Made by a program: the position numbers and the translations under genes. Below the pieces are notes generated by a model. It did no database searches. It was not told where the DNA came from and saw nothing but the letters and a program-made list of their open reading frames with translations. From the NCBI GenBank assembly GCA_035938015.1, contig DASZHJ010000197.1, forward strand, positions 1 to 30,592: 30,592 nucleotides of DNA. The letters run 5' to 3'. This document shows, in pieces, positions 1-6,353 of this stretch. Positions within the stretch are counted from its first letter, which is position 1. The number at the start of each line of letters is the position of its first letter. The DNA comes from DASZHJ01 sp035938015. GTDB taxonomy: Bacteria > Pseudomonadota > Alphaproteobacteria > ATCC43930 > CGMCC-115725.

Positions 1-1143
1 GACGAGGGCGAGATCCGGCAACCGCTCCACCAGAGCCGCGACCGCGATCTGTCCCTCGAGCCGGGCGAGCGGCGCCCCCAGGCAAAAATGGATGCCGAAG
101 CCAAAGGAGATGTGCCGGGTGTCGCCGCGCGTCACGTCGAAGCGGTCGGGCTCGGCGAACACCCGGGGATCGCGGTTGGCGGCATTCAGCAGCGCAAAGA
201 CGCGATCGCCGGTACCGATCACGGGGCTCGCGTCGTCGAGACGCACGTCCTCGAGCGCGATGCGCGTCATCGCCTGGGTGGGCCCGTCGTAGCGCAGCAT
301 CTCCTCGACCGCGCTCGCCGCCAGAGCGCGGTCGCGGCGGAGCGCCGCCAGAGCGTCCGCGTGCCGCAGCAGCGCCAGCATGCCGTTCCCCACCAGGTTA
401 GTGGTGGTCTCGTGGCCCGCGAACAGCAACAGAATGCAGCTCGCCACCAGCTCGTCCTCGCTGAAACCGGAGCCCGACTCTTCGACGGCCAGTAGCGCGC
501 TCAGAATGTCGTCTTTCGGCTGCCTGCGATGATCCGCGACGATGGCCCGGAAATAGGCGGACATCTCGCGCGCGCCCCGCTCGCCGCGCTCTCGCTTGTC
601 TGGGGTCGCGAGCGCGCTGCCGACGAAGGCGGCGATCTCGTCGGACCAGATCTTGAAGCGCTCGAGATCCTCGATCGGCACGCCGATCATGCCGGCGATC
701 ACGCTTGCAGGCAGCGGATAGGCGAATGCGGCGATCAAGTCCGTCTCGCCGCGCGCCGCCATGCGCGAGATGAGGTGCGCGACGATACGCTCGATCAGCG
801 GCCGCAGCGCCATGACGGCCCGGGGCGTGAACGCCTTGTTGAGCAGGGCGCGTCGGCGGGTATGCGCGGGCGGATCATTGAACACCGCCCATTGGCCGAG
901 CGACCTCAAGAGCTCGGCGACCTGGGCGCGCGCGTCGGGCTGCAGGTGATCGCGGAAAGGCGTGATGCGATCGGCGCTGAAGCGGGGATCGTTGAGGACC
1001 TGGCGCACGTCGCGATAGCGCGTCAGCACCCAACCGCCGAGCGCCTCGCTCCAATGCACGGGATCGCGCTCGCGCAGCTCGGCGAAGATCGGGAACGGGT
1101 TTGCGATGACCTCGGGACGGCGCGGATCGTAATCGACGCTCAC
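1..1143 (-). CDS. Cytochrome P450 (C-terminus beyond window)
   Basis: A soluble bacterial P450 monooxygenase that would oxidise a small organic substrate using electrons from a ferredoxin/reductase pair, neither of which is in this window. About 381 codons are visible and some 20 residues are missing at the C-terminus. Reading from the GTG at 1143, the I-helix oxygen-activation motif AGHETT is near residue 241, the K-helix ExxR (EEML-R) near 280, and the heme-binding loop FGFGIHFCLGAPLAR near 346-360 with the thiolate Cys near 353. There is no N-terminal membrane anchor. The GTG start is chosen because an in-frame TGA lies just upstream and a GGAG lies 7-8 bases before it. It begins 21 bases after the SGNH hydrolase stop, so it is probably the last gene of the five-gene operon. 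The substrate cannot be read from sequence. Confidence 0.95.
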   Translation of the reverse strand, partial: MSVDYDPRRPEVIANPFPIFAELRERDPVHWSEALGGWVLTRYRDVRQVLNDPRFSADRITPFRDHLQPDARAQVAELLRSLGQWAVFNDPPAHTRRRALLNKAFTPRAVMALRPLIERIVAHLISRMAARGETDLIAAFAYPLPASVIAGMIGVPIEDLERFKIWSDEIAAFVGSALATPDKRERGERGAREMSAYFRAIVADHRRQPKDDILSALLAVEESGSGFSEDELVASCILLLFAGHETTTNLVGNGMLALLRHADALAALRRDRALAASAVEEMLRYDGPTQAMTRIALEDVRLDDASPVIGTGDRVFALLNAANRDPRVFAEPDRFDVTRGDTRHISFGFGIHFCLGAPLARLEGQIAVAALVERLPDLALV

Positions 1144-1164
1144 GATGGCGCTCCGGCGCGCCCG

Positions 1165-1938
1165 TCAGCGAGCCGCGGTCGCAATGCCGTCGGCCAGCAG
1201 CCGTGCGAGACAGCCGTAGCTGCGGTCGTTCATGTGCAAACGATCGTCCGCAAGCGCCGCGCGGACCGGCATCACGCCGGTCTCGTCCCAGGACTGCATG
1301 ACCTGGAACCGACGAAACACCGGCACACCCTCGGCGATACCGACCGCCGCGATCGCGTGGAGCATGTCGTGGTAGCCCTCGTGCGCCAAGACTTCGGGTG
1401 CGTATTGGATGTCCATCAGGATGACATCGATGCCGGCCGTCTTGAGCCGCTGAACACCATCGCGCAGGACCGCCGCGCTGGCGGCAGCGTCATCGTCGTG
1501 CAGCACGTCGTTGGTTCCAACCTGCCAAACCACGAGATCCGGATGCACTACGACGACGTCGCGCTCGATCCGGCGCAGCATCGCACCCATGGCATCGCCG
1601 CCGACACCTTGGTTGAGGACGCGCACCTCGGCGCCGAAGCGCTGGTGAAGCTCGACCGTCAGCCGGCTCGGATAAGTGTACTCGGGCCGCGTGGCGCCAA
1701 TACCCAACGTCGAGGATGAGCCCAAGGCGACAATGGTGACGGGCTCGCCGGCCTCGAGGCGCGCGGCCACATGCGGCAGCGAGGCCGTGAAGCTGGCGAC
1801 ACCGCCCGAGGCGTGACAGCGATCGGCCGTGGCCCCGCGCTCGACCCAGGGCGCCGCGGCAGCGGCCAGCACGAACGCCATCGTCCAGAGGAGCAGATGC
1901 CGCCCGCGGTGAAACAGCCGTGGCAGGGGAAAACTCAT
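1165..1938 (-). CDS. Exported SGNH/GDSL-family hydrolase or acyltransferase (catalytically intact paralogue)
   Basis: 257 residues. The N-terminus is a hydrophobic signal or anchor (about residues 13-30), so the protein should act in the periplasm. SGNH blocks are complete: block I GSSSTLG (73-79, probable nucleophile Ser75), block II Gly in NQGVGGD (109-115), block III GTND (141-144, oxyanion Asn143) and block V D-R-L-H (Asp232/His235). Cys41 and Cys243 match Cys positions in the upstream paralogue and may form a disulfide tying N- to C-terminus. The ATG at 1938 overlaps the stop of the upstream SGNH gene in an ATGA, showing translational coupling. An upstream extension in the same frame lies inside the neighbour and lacks a signal, so it is rejected. 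SGNH enzymes include esterases and polysaccharide O-acyltransferases. Beside OpgC, acyl transfer to or from an exported glycan is my inference. Confidence 0.88.
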   Translation of the reverse strand: MSFPLPRLFHRGRHLLLWTMAFVLAAAAAPWVERGATADRCHASGGVASFTASLPHVAARLEAGEPVTIVALGSSSTLGIGATRPEYTYPSRLTVELHQRFGAEVRVLNQGVGGDAMGAMLRRIERDVVVVHPDLVVWQVGTNDVLHDDDAAASAAVLRDGVQRLKTAGIDVILMDIQYAPEVLAHEGYHDMLHAIAAVGIAEGVPVFRRFQVMQSWDETGVMPVRAALADDRLHMNDRSYGCLARLLADGIATAAR

Positions 1939-2681
1939 CGGTCGGCGTAGGCGATGGCGTCGGCAAGGCGCTCGCCAAGACAGGCGTAGACTTTGCTCGC
2001 AAGCTCGCGCCGCTCGCTCTTGGGCACGTCGGTGAAGTTGAACACGCCGGCGTCGCTCCAATACTTCATGATGTCGTAGCGGCGAAAGACGTATGCGCCT
2101 GTGAGATCGCCAATATGGTGAAGTCCATCGAGATATGGCTGGAAATTGATGACAGACGTCGTATCGGGCGAATACTGCATATCGATGAGCATTGCGTCAA
2201 TCCAATGCTCGTGCAGCTGCGTGACCCCCGCCTGCAGGCTGGCAGTGAATTCGTCGAGATTGGTCGCGCGGACGGCATCGGCGATGCCGACCTCCCAGAG
2301 CACCAGGGCAGGCATCTCGGCGAGCACATCGCGCTCCATGCGGGCGGCCATCTGATCCGCTGTCTCGCCCGCGACACCCTTGTTGAGCACCGTGATGGCG
2401 ACGCCGGGATACCGGTGCTGCAGCGCGAGCTCCAACTGGTGCGGATACGCCGCGTCCCCGCCCCCGGCCGCGCGGCCGGTGGTGGAGGAGCCACCGATCA
2501 CCACGACCACCACGGATTGCTTCGCCTTGAGGCGCTCGGCGAGCTGCGGGAATTGCGGATCGTCTTGCACCAGCTCCGCCGGTGCGTCGCACGCCGTGGC
2601 CGCGGCGGTGCCTTGTGTCGCGGCCGGCAGTGGCAGCAGCGCGACGAGGGCCAGCAGATAGCGAAGATGCTTCCGTCCCAT
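1935..2681 (-). CDS. Exported SGNH-fold paralogue, probable pseudoenzyme
   Basis: 248 residues with a Sec signal (basic start MGRKHLRY, then a hydrophobic core ending near residue 24-30). It aligns along its whole length with the next gene: shared GGSSTTG/GSSSTLG block I, LNKGVAGE/LNQGVGGD block II, IDMQYSP/MDIQYAP, VFRR, and a C-terminal Cys (Cys31 and Cys234 here). Block I Ser65 and block II Gly105 remain. Block III reads VGIAD instead of VGTND (Asn replaced by Ala134), and the block V DxxH is replaced by a segment without His (around 219-228). This predicts loss of normal SGNH hydrolysis. Start at the ATG at 2681, 4 bases after the OpgC stop, is chosen for its signal peptide; a start at 2750 would lie inside opgC. 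A binding or scaffold role beside the active partner is inferred. Confidence 0.85.
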   Translation of the reverse strand: MGRKHLRYLLALVALLPLPAATQGTAAATACDAPAELVQDDPQFPQLAERLKAKQSVVVVVIGGSSTTGRAAGGGDAAYPHQLELALQHRYPGVAITVLNKGVAGETADQMAARMERDVLAEMPALVLWEVGIADAVRATNLDEFTASLQAGVTQLHEHWIDAMLIDMQYSPDTTSVINFQPYLDGLHHIGDLTGAYVFRRYDIMKYWSDAGVFNFTDVPKSERRELASKVYACLGERLADAIAYADR

Positions 2682-2685
2682 GATG

Positions 2686-3840
2686 TCACTCTGCCGGGCC
2701 CGCCGCGGCGGCCGAGGGCGCCGGCCGGCTCGCCTTCTTGTACCACGCAATGACGAAGGCCGCGGAAATCATCAGCACGATCCCGGCCAGGTTGACCAGA
2801 AGCTGCACCGGAAGCCGGTCGGTGATCTCGGCCAGCACGAAATGCCCGAGCACGGCGAGCAGGATGCCGAGACAAAAGATGTAGAGCGAGTTCTGACCGC
2901 AGAGCACGATGGGCCGCGCGAAGCGGCCCGCCAGGAACGCCGAGTCGCGCGGCAGCACCGAGACCGCGGCCACCGCCAGCGCCAGGAAATTGATCAGGCG
3001 CACCGGCGACAGATTGGTCTTGTCGATGGCGGGCCGCCACAACTCCTGCGCCAATATCGGCGGGAACGGATCGTAGAAAGAATGAATGAGCCAGGTGAGG
3101 CTGACCACCGCGCAGAAGACCACGATGCCGCCCGCAAGCCAGGGGATCCAGCGCGGCTCCGGCAGAACGCGCCGGCCATGTGCCTGGAAATCTCCACACA
3201 CCGCGCCGATCACGAACAGGAACTGCCAGGCCAGAGGATTGAAGAACCAGGGATGCTCGTCGGGATAGAGATGCAAGGCCCAGCCCCAGCGCTGGACCGC
3301 ACCATAAAGCAGCGCCGAGGGAATGAGTGCCCAGAGCGGGTGGCGCCGGATCAGCAGGATGACCAGCGGAAAGCCCGCGAGCATCACGATGTAGAGCGGC
3401 AGAATATCCAGAAAGGTCGGCTGAAAGCGTAGCAGGAGCGCCTGGATGATCGCGACGTGCGGCTCGTTCAGGAAATTGCCGACCCCCATCTCCTCCGCGT
3501 ACATCGGGTTGTCCGCGGCATTGAGCGTGTAGGAGACCTCGGCGGTGAAGATCATGAACAAGAAAACATGCGCGACATAGAGTTGCCAAACGCGCCGGTA
3601 GGTCTGCGCGGACGAGAGCAGGAAGCCGCGCTGATGAAGCACCGTGCCGTAGACGATTGCCGCGGTGAATCCGGAAATGAAGATGAAGGCTTCCGCCGCG
3701 TCCGAGAACGCGACCGAGCGCAAGGTGAAATAAGAGAGAACGTTGCCGGGAATATGGTCGATGAAGATCAGGAACAGCGACAGGCCCCGAAAGAAATCGA
3801 GGCGCAGATCGCGCGTTGGCCGGGCGATGGACGCGGCCAT
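2686..3840 (-). CDS. opgC: OpgC-family integral membrane acyltransferase
   Basis: 384 residues with roughly ten membrane segments, the usual OpgC length. The N-terminus carries the family hallmark LDFFRGLSLFLIFIDH (14-29), with Arg18, Asp28 and His29, followed by IPGN and the FIFISGF segment; OpgC proteins are related to acyltransferase-3 membrane enzymes. Classical OpgC adds succinyl groups to osmoregulated periplasmic glucans in the inner membrane. No opgG/opgH/ndvB glucan synthase is in the window, so the acceptor is unknown. The ATG at 3840 is chosen because the hallmark begins at once; the longer open frame upstream is antisense-like sequence overlapping the MDR gene. It sits 19 bases after the MDR stop and 4 bases before the first SGNH gene, so it is within the operon. 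Together with the SGNH pair it could form a trans-membrane acyl relay (inference). Confidence 0.9.
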   Translation of the reverse strand: MAASIARPTRDLRLDFFRGLSLFLIFIDHIPGNVLSYFTLRSVAFSDAAEAFIFISGFTAAIVYGTVLHQRGFLLSSAQTYRRVWQLYVAHVFLFMIFTAEVSYTLNAADNPMYAEEMGVGNFLNEPHVAIIQALLLRFQPTFLDILPLYIVMLAGFPLVILLIRRHPLWALIPSALLYGAVQRWGWALHLYPDEHPWFFNPLAWQFLFVIGAVCGDFQAHGRRVLPEPRWIPWLAGGIVVFCAVVSLTWLIHSFYDPFPPILAQELWRPAIDKTNLSPVRLINFLALAVAAVSVLPRDSAFLAGRFARPIVLCGQNSLYIFCLGILLAVLGHFVLAEITDRLPVQLLVNLAGIVLMISAAFVIAWYKKASRPAPSAAAAGPAE

Positions 3841-3859
3841 GGCTGGCGGCCGCCCAAGC

Positions 3860-4894
3860 TCAGGTCTGCGGCGCGGCGACGCGCACCAGCTGCTTGCCGC
3901 GATTTTGCCCGGCGAGAAGTCCGATGAAGGCGCGCGGCGCCAAGGCGATGCCGTCCGCCACGTCCTCCTTGTAGCGGATCTTGCCCTCGCGCAGCCATTG
4001 TGAGACATCGCGGCGGAATTCCTGGATCTGGTGGCGCCAGTCCCAAACCAGAAATCCTTCCATGCGCGCTCGCTTGACCAGAATCTGCCGGTTCCAGCGG
4101 ATGCCTGTATCGGGCGTCTCCAACCTGTCGTAGAGCGAGATCCCGCCCACGATGATGACGCGGCCATGGAGCGCCAGGTTCGCAAGCGCTGCGTCGTGCA
4201 CGGTACCGCCCACATTGTCGAAGAACACGTCGATGCCCTTGGGCGCGAGCTCAGCGAGCTCGGCGCCGAGCGCGTCGTGATCCTTGCCCTGGTAGTTGAC
4301 GGCGGCATCGAAGCCAAGTGCCTCCTTGACGTAGGCGATCTTATCGGGAGCGCCGGCCGTGCCGATGACATGGCAACCTTTTATCTTCGCGATCTGCCCG
4401 GCAACCTGCCCCACCGCGCCCGACGCCGCGGATATCAGCACGGTCTCGCCGGATTTCGGCTGACCGACACCCAGAAGCGCGCAATAGGCGGTCTGCCCGG
4501 GCATGCCGAGCACGCCCAAGAAATACGAAAGGGGCATGCCCTCGGGATCGATGCGCTCGACCTCGCTGCTCGGCAGCACCGCGTATTCCTGCCAGCCCGC
4601 GCGCGCCAGCACTTTGTCGCCAGGCTTGAGCTGGGGCGCGCGGGATGTCACGACCTCCGATACCGTCTCGCCCGTCATCACCTCGCCGAGCTCCACCGGC
4701 TTGGCATAGGACCGCACGGCGCTCATGCGCCCGCGCATATAGGGGTCGAGGGAGAGCCAGAGCGTGCGCAGCAGCACCTCGCCATCCCCGGGCTCGTAAA
4801 CGGCGGTTTCGTCGAGCTTGAAGTCGCTCTCTTGAACGGGCCGATTGACCGGACGGTTGGCGAGGAGCACGCGAGTGTTGCTGCGAGCGGGCAT
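3860..4894 (-). CDS. NADP-dependent medium-chain oxidoreductase (CurA / leukotriene B4 12-hydroxydehydrogenase-like)
   Basis: 344 residues, typical of the zinc-free MDR ene-reductase family that reduces alpha,beta-unsaturated ketones or aldehydes with NADPH in the cytoplasm. Supporting features are the N-terminal LSLDPYMRGRM motif, the MTGETVSEV segment, the LGMPGQTAYCALLGVG stretch typical of this family, the Rossmann loop SAASGAVGQVAGQIAK and the DVFFDNVGG motif. No zinc ligands are seen. Start at the ATG at 4894 is set by a strong GGAGGT Shine-Dalgarno 5-10 bases upstream; longer frames lack one. It is the first gene of the minus-strand operon leading into opgC, the SGNH pair and the P450. 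Its role with those genes is not evident. It may supply or detoxify a carbonyl intermediate, or be a separate function sharing the promoter. Confidence 0.92.
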   Translation of the reverse strand: MPARSNTRVLLANRPVNRPVQESDFKLDETAVYEPGDGEVLLRTLWLSLDPYMRGRMSAVRSYAKPVELGEVMTGETVSEVVTSRAPQLKPGDKVLARAGWQEYAVLPSSEVERIDPEGMPLSYFLGVLGMPGQTAYCALLGVGQPKSGETVLISAASGAVGQVAGQIAKIKGCHVIGTAGAPDKIAYVKEALGFDAAVNYQGKDHDALGAELAELAPKGIDVFFDNVGGTVHDAALANLALHGRVIIVGGISLYDRLETPDTGIRWNRQILVKRARMEGFLVWDWRHQIQEFRRDVSQWLREGKIRYKEDVADGIALAPRAFIGLLAGQNRGKQLVRVAAPQT

Positions 4895-4925
4895 GTCTAC
4901 CTCCGTGGCTGCGGCTGGTCGGACG

Positions 4926-4954
4926 ATCATAGCGGCAGCACTCGCGCGCACGAA
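4926..4954 (-). promoter_or_regulatory. Candidate promoter of the MDR-opgC-SGNH-P450 operon
   Basis: On the minus strand a TATGAT (4931 down to 4926), five of six matches to the -10 consensus, lies about 31 bases before the ATG at 4894. The hexamer 17 bases upstream, TTCGTG, is a poor -35. Position and spacing fit a promoter with a short leader containing the GGAGGT site, but the -35 is too weak for confidence. Confidence 0.3.
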
Positions 4955-4981
4955 AGCCCTGCCCGGCGGTGTCGCGAGTTG

Positions 4982-5016
4982 AGTTCGTCTGAACTGTTTG
5001 CGTTCAAGATGCGAAC
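4982..5016. promoter_or_regulatory. Cluster of GTTC/GAAC inverted repeats, candidate operator
   Basis: Four half-sites fall within 35 bases. AGTTC-gtct-GAACT (4982-4995) is a perfect 5-base inverted repeat. It is followed by CTGTTTGC (4994-5001) and GCGAACAG (5011-5018), which pair at 7 of 8 positions around GTTC (5002-5005). The half-sites read GTTC-N4-GAAC-N7-GTTC-N7-GAAC. The cluster lies about 90-120 bases before the MDR start, suitable for a regulator of that operon. No regulator gene is adjacent. Confidence 0.35.
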
Positions 5017-5196
5017 AGGAAACAGGTGACCGTCGAGAAGACATGACATCCATGCAAGAGACTCGAAGCAAGATTCGCGTGCTCGCCACCTCGCATGATG
5101 GCCTTCGCCGCGGTTCGTCGCTCGGAGCTTTGCGGACAAAGCCCGAGCCACGCCGGGGTGCATACGACCGAAGCCACGCTATTTGCGCGGGATCAG

Positions 5197-5217
5197 AGGC
5201 TTAAGCCTGGTTGGCTT
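5197..5217. promoter_or_regulatory. Overlapping palindromes AGGCTTAAGCCT / AAGCC-N5-GGCTT
   Basis: A perfect 12-base palindrome at 5197-5208 shares its right half AAGCC (5203-5207) with a second inverted repeat ending in GGCTT (5213-5217). A further AAGCC is at 5171. The element is about 150-170 bases before the nucleoside-uptake operon start at 5367. It could be an operator, but chance cannot be excluded. Confidence 0.25.
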
Positions 5218-5366
5218 TCCCGGCGACCGCAAAAACTGCGTTGAAAAGGTCGAAATTTGCCCGGCAAGGCCGGAAATCGGTGGGCGAGCTGCTTCGGGGT
5301 GACATGGGGACAGCGGTTTCGGATGCGGCTAGGATCGTGGGCGTTGGGGTAGTCGAGGGGGCATGA

Positions 5367-6353
5367 ATGAAACGGGCGATCGCGGCGCTGGCGTTTTGCG
5401 GCGCGCTCGGCGCCGCCGTCGTCACCCGCGCCGACGAGACATTTCTTCCCGCGATCGTCTACGACGTCGGCGGCAAGGCCGATAAATCGTTCAACGAGGC
5501 CGCCTACCGCGGCGCTCAGCGCTTCGAGACCGAAACCGGAATTGCGGTCCGCGAGTTCGAGATCACCAACGAAACCCAGCGTGCCCAGGCCTTCGCCAAT
5601 ATGGCCCGAAGAGGCGCCAGCATCGTGGTCGGCGTGGGGTTCACCCAGCGAGCGGCACTGGAGACCGTGGCGCGGCAATATCCGGCCAAGAAATTCACCC
5701 TGATCGACGCCACCAGCGACCTCCCGAACGTGCAGTCGGTGGTGTTCCGCGAGCAGGAGGGCAGCTTCCTCGTCGGTGTGCTGGCAGCCCTGGCGTCCAA
5801 GACGCACAAGCTCGGGTTTGTCGGCGGTATGGACATCCCGCTGATCCGGCGCTTCGCCGCCGGCTATGCCGCGGGGGCGCGCTATGCGGACCCCGCGGTC
5901 GAGATCTTCGTCAACATGACCGGCACCACGCCCGCTGCCTGGCAGGACCCCGCCCGCGGCGGCGAGCTTGCGCGCAGCCAATTCGACCGTGGCGCCGATA
6001 TCGTCTATGCGGCCGCGGGCTCGACTGGGCTCGGCGTTCTGCAGGCCGCGGCCGACGCCAAGAAGCTCGCGATCGGCGTCGATTCCAATCAGGATCACCT
6101 GCACCCCGGCACCATGTTGACCTCCATGGTGAAGCGCGTCGATCTCGCGGTGTACCAGGCCTTTCGCTCGGCCAAGGACGGCGGCTGGCAGGCGGGCATC
6201 CGCAGCCTGGGTGTCGCGGAAGACGGCGTCGGTTTCACTCTCGACGAGTACAACGATGCGCTCGTGACGCCCACGATGCGCGCCAAGGCGGACGCGGCGC
6301 GCGCGGATATCGTCGCGGGCAAGATCGCCGTGCCCGATAAGCTCTCGCCGTGA
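5367..6353 (+). CDS. BMP-family nucleoside ABC transporter substrate-binding protein
   Basis: 328 residues of the BMP/PnrA/Med family, periplasmic receptors that usually bind purine nucleosides. The N-terminus (MKRAIAALAFCGALGAA) is a Sec signal with cleavage likely after TRA near residue 22. Cys11 is not in a good lipobox (AFC rather than a small residue before Cys), so the protein looks soluble, unlike many lipoprotein relatives. Family motifs are visible: DVGGKADKSFNEAAYRG (33-49), GVGFTQ, LVGVLAAL, AAAGSTGLGVLQAA and GVDSNQDH. The ATG at 5367 has GAGGGG about 7 bases upstream. Its TGA overlaps the GTG of the ATPase gene by 4 bases. The downstream ATPase, permeases and nucleoside phosphorylase strongly support nucleoside transport; the exact nucleoside is inferred. 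Confidence 0.93.
   Translation: MKRAIAALAFCGALGAAVVTRADETFLPAIVYDVGGKADKSFNEAAYRGAQRFETETGIAVREFEITNETQRAQAFANMARRGASIVVGVGFTQRAALETVARQYPAKKFTLIDATSDLPNVQSVVFREQEGSFLVGVLAALASKTHKLGFVGGMDIPLIRRFAAGYAAGARYADPAVEIFVNMTGTTPAAWQDPARGGELARSQFDRGADIVYAAAGSTGLGVLQAAADAKKLAIGVDSNQDHLHPGTMLTSMVKRVDLAVYQAFRSAKDGGWQAGIRSLGVAEDGVGFTLDEYNDALVTPTMRAKADAARADIVAGKIAVPDKLSP

Larger units (their letters stand above)
4895..5366. other. Gene-free divergent intergenic region, 472 bases
   Basis: The largest gap in the window, separating the minus-strand opgC operon from the plus-strand nucleoside operon. Short open frames here have no ribosome-binding site, recognisable family or convincing codon use. I see no tRNA, small-RNA terminator or riboswitch that I recognise. 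It contains two clusters of inverted-repeat half-sites (4982-5016 and 5197-5217), listed separately, and a TAGGAT at 5330-5335 that could be a weak -10 for the plus-strand operon but lacks a matching -35. Confidence 0.6.

Noticed and set aside
4983..5016. A LexA (SOS) box
   Set aside because: The alphaproteobacterial site is a direct repeat GTTC-N7-GTTC; here the 7-base spacings join inverted half-sites.
4998..5204. A 68-codon small gene in the large intergenic gap
   Set aside because: No ribosome-binding site, no recognisable product and overlapping open frames on the other strand; more likely regulatory DNA.
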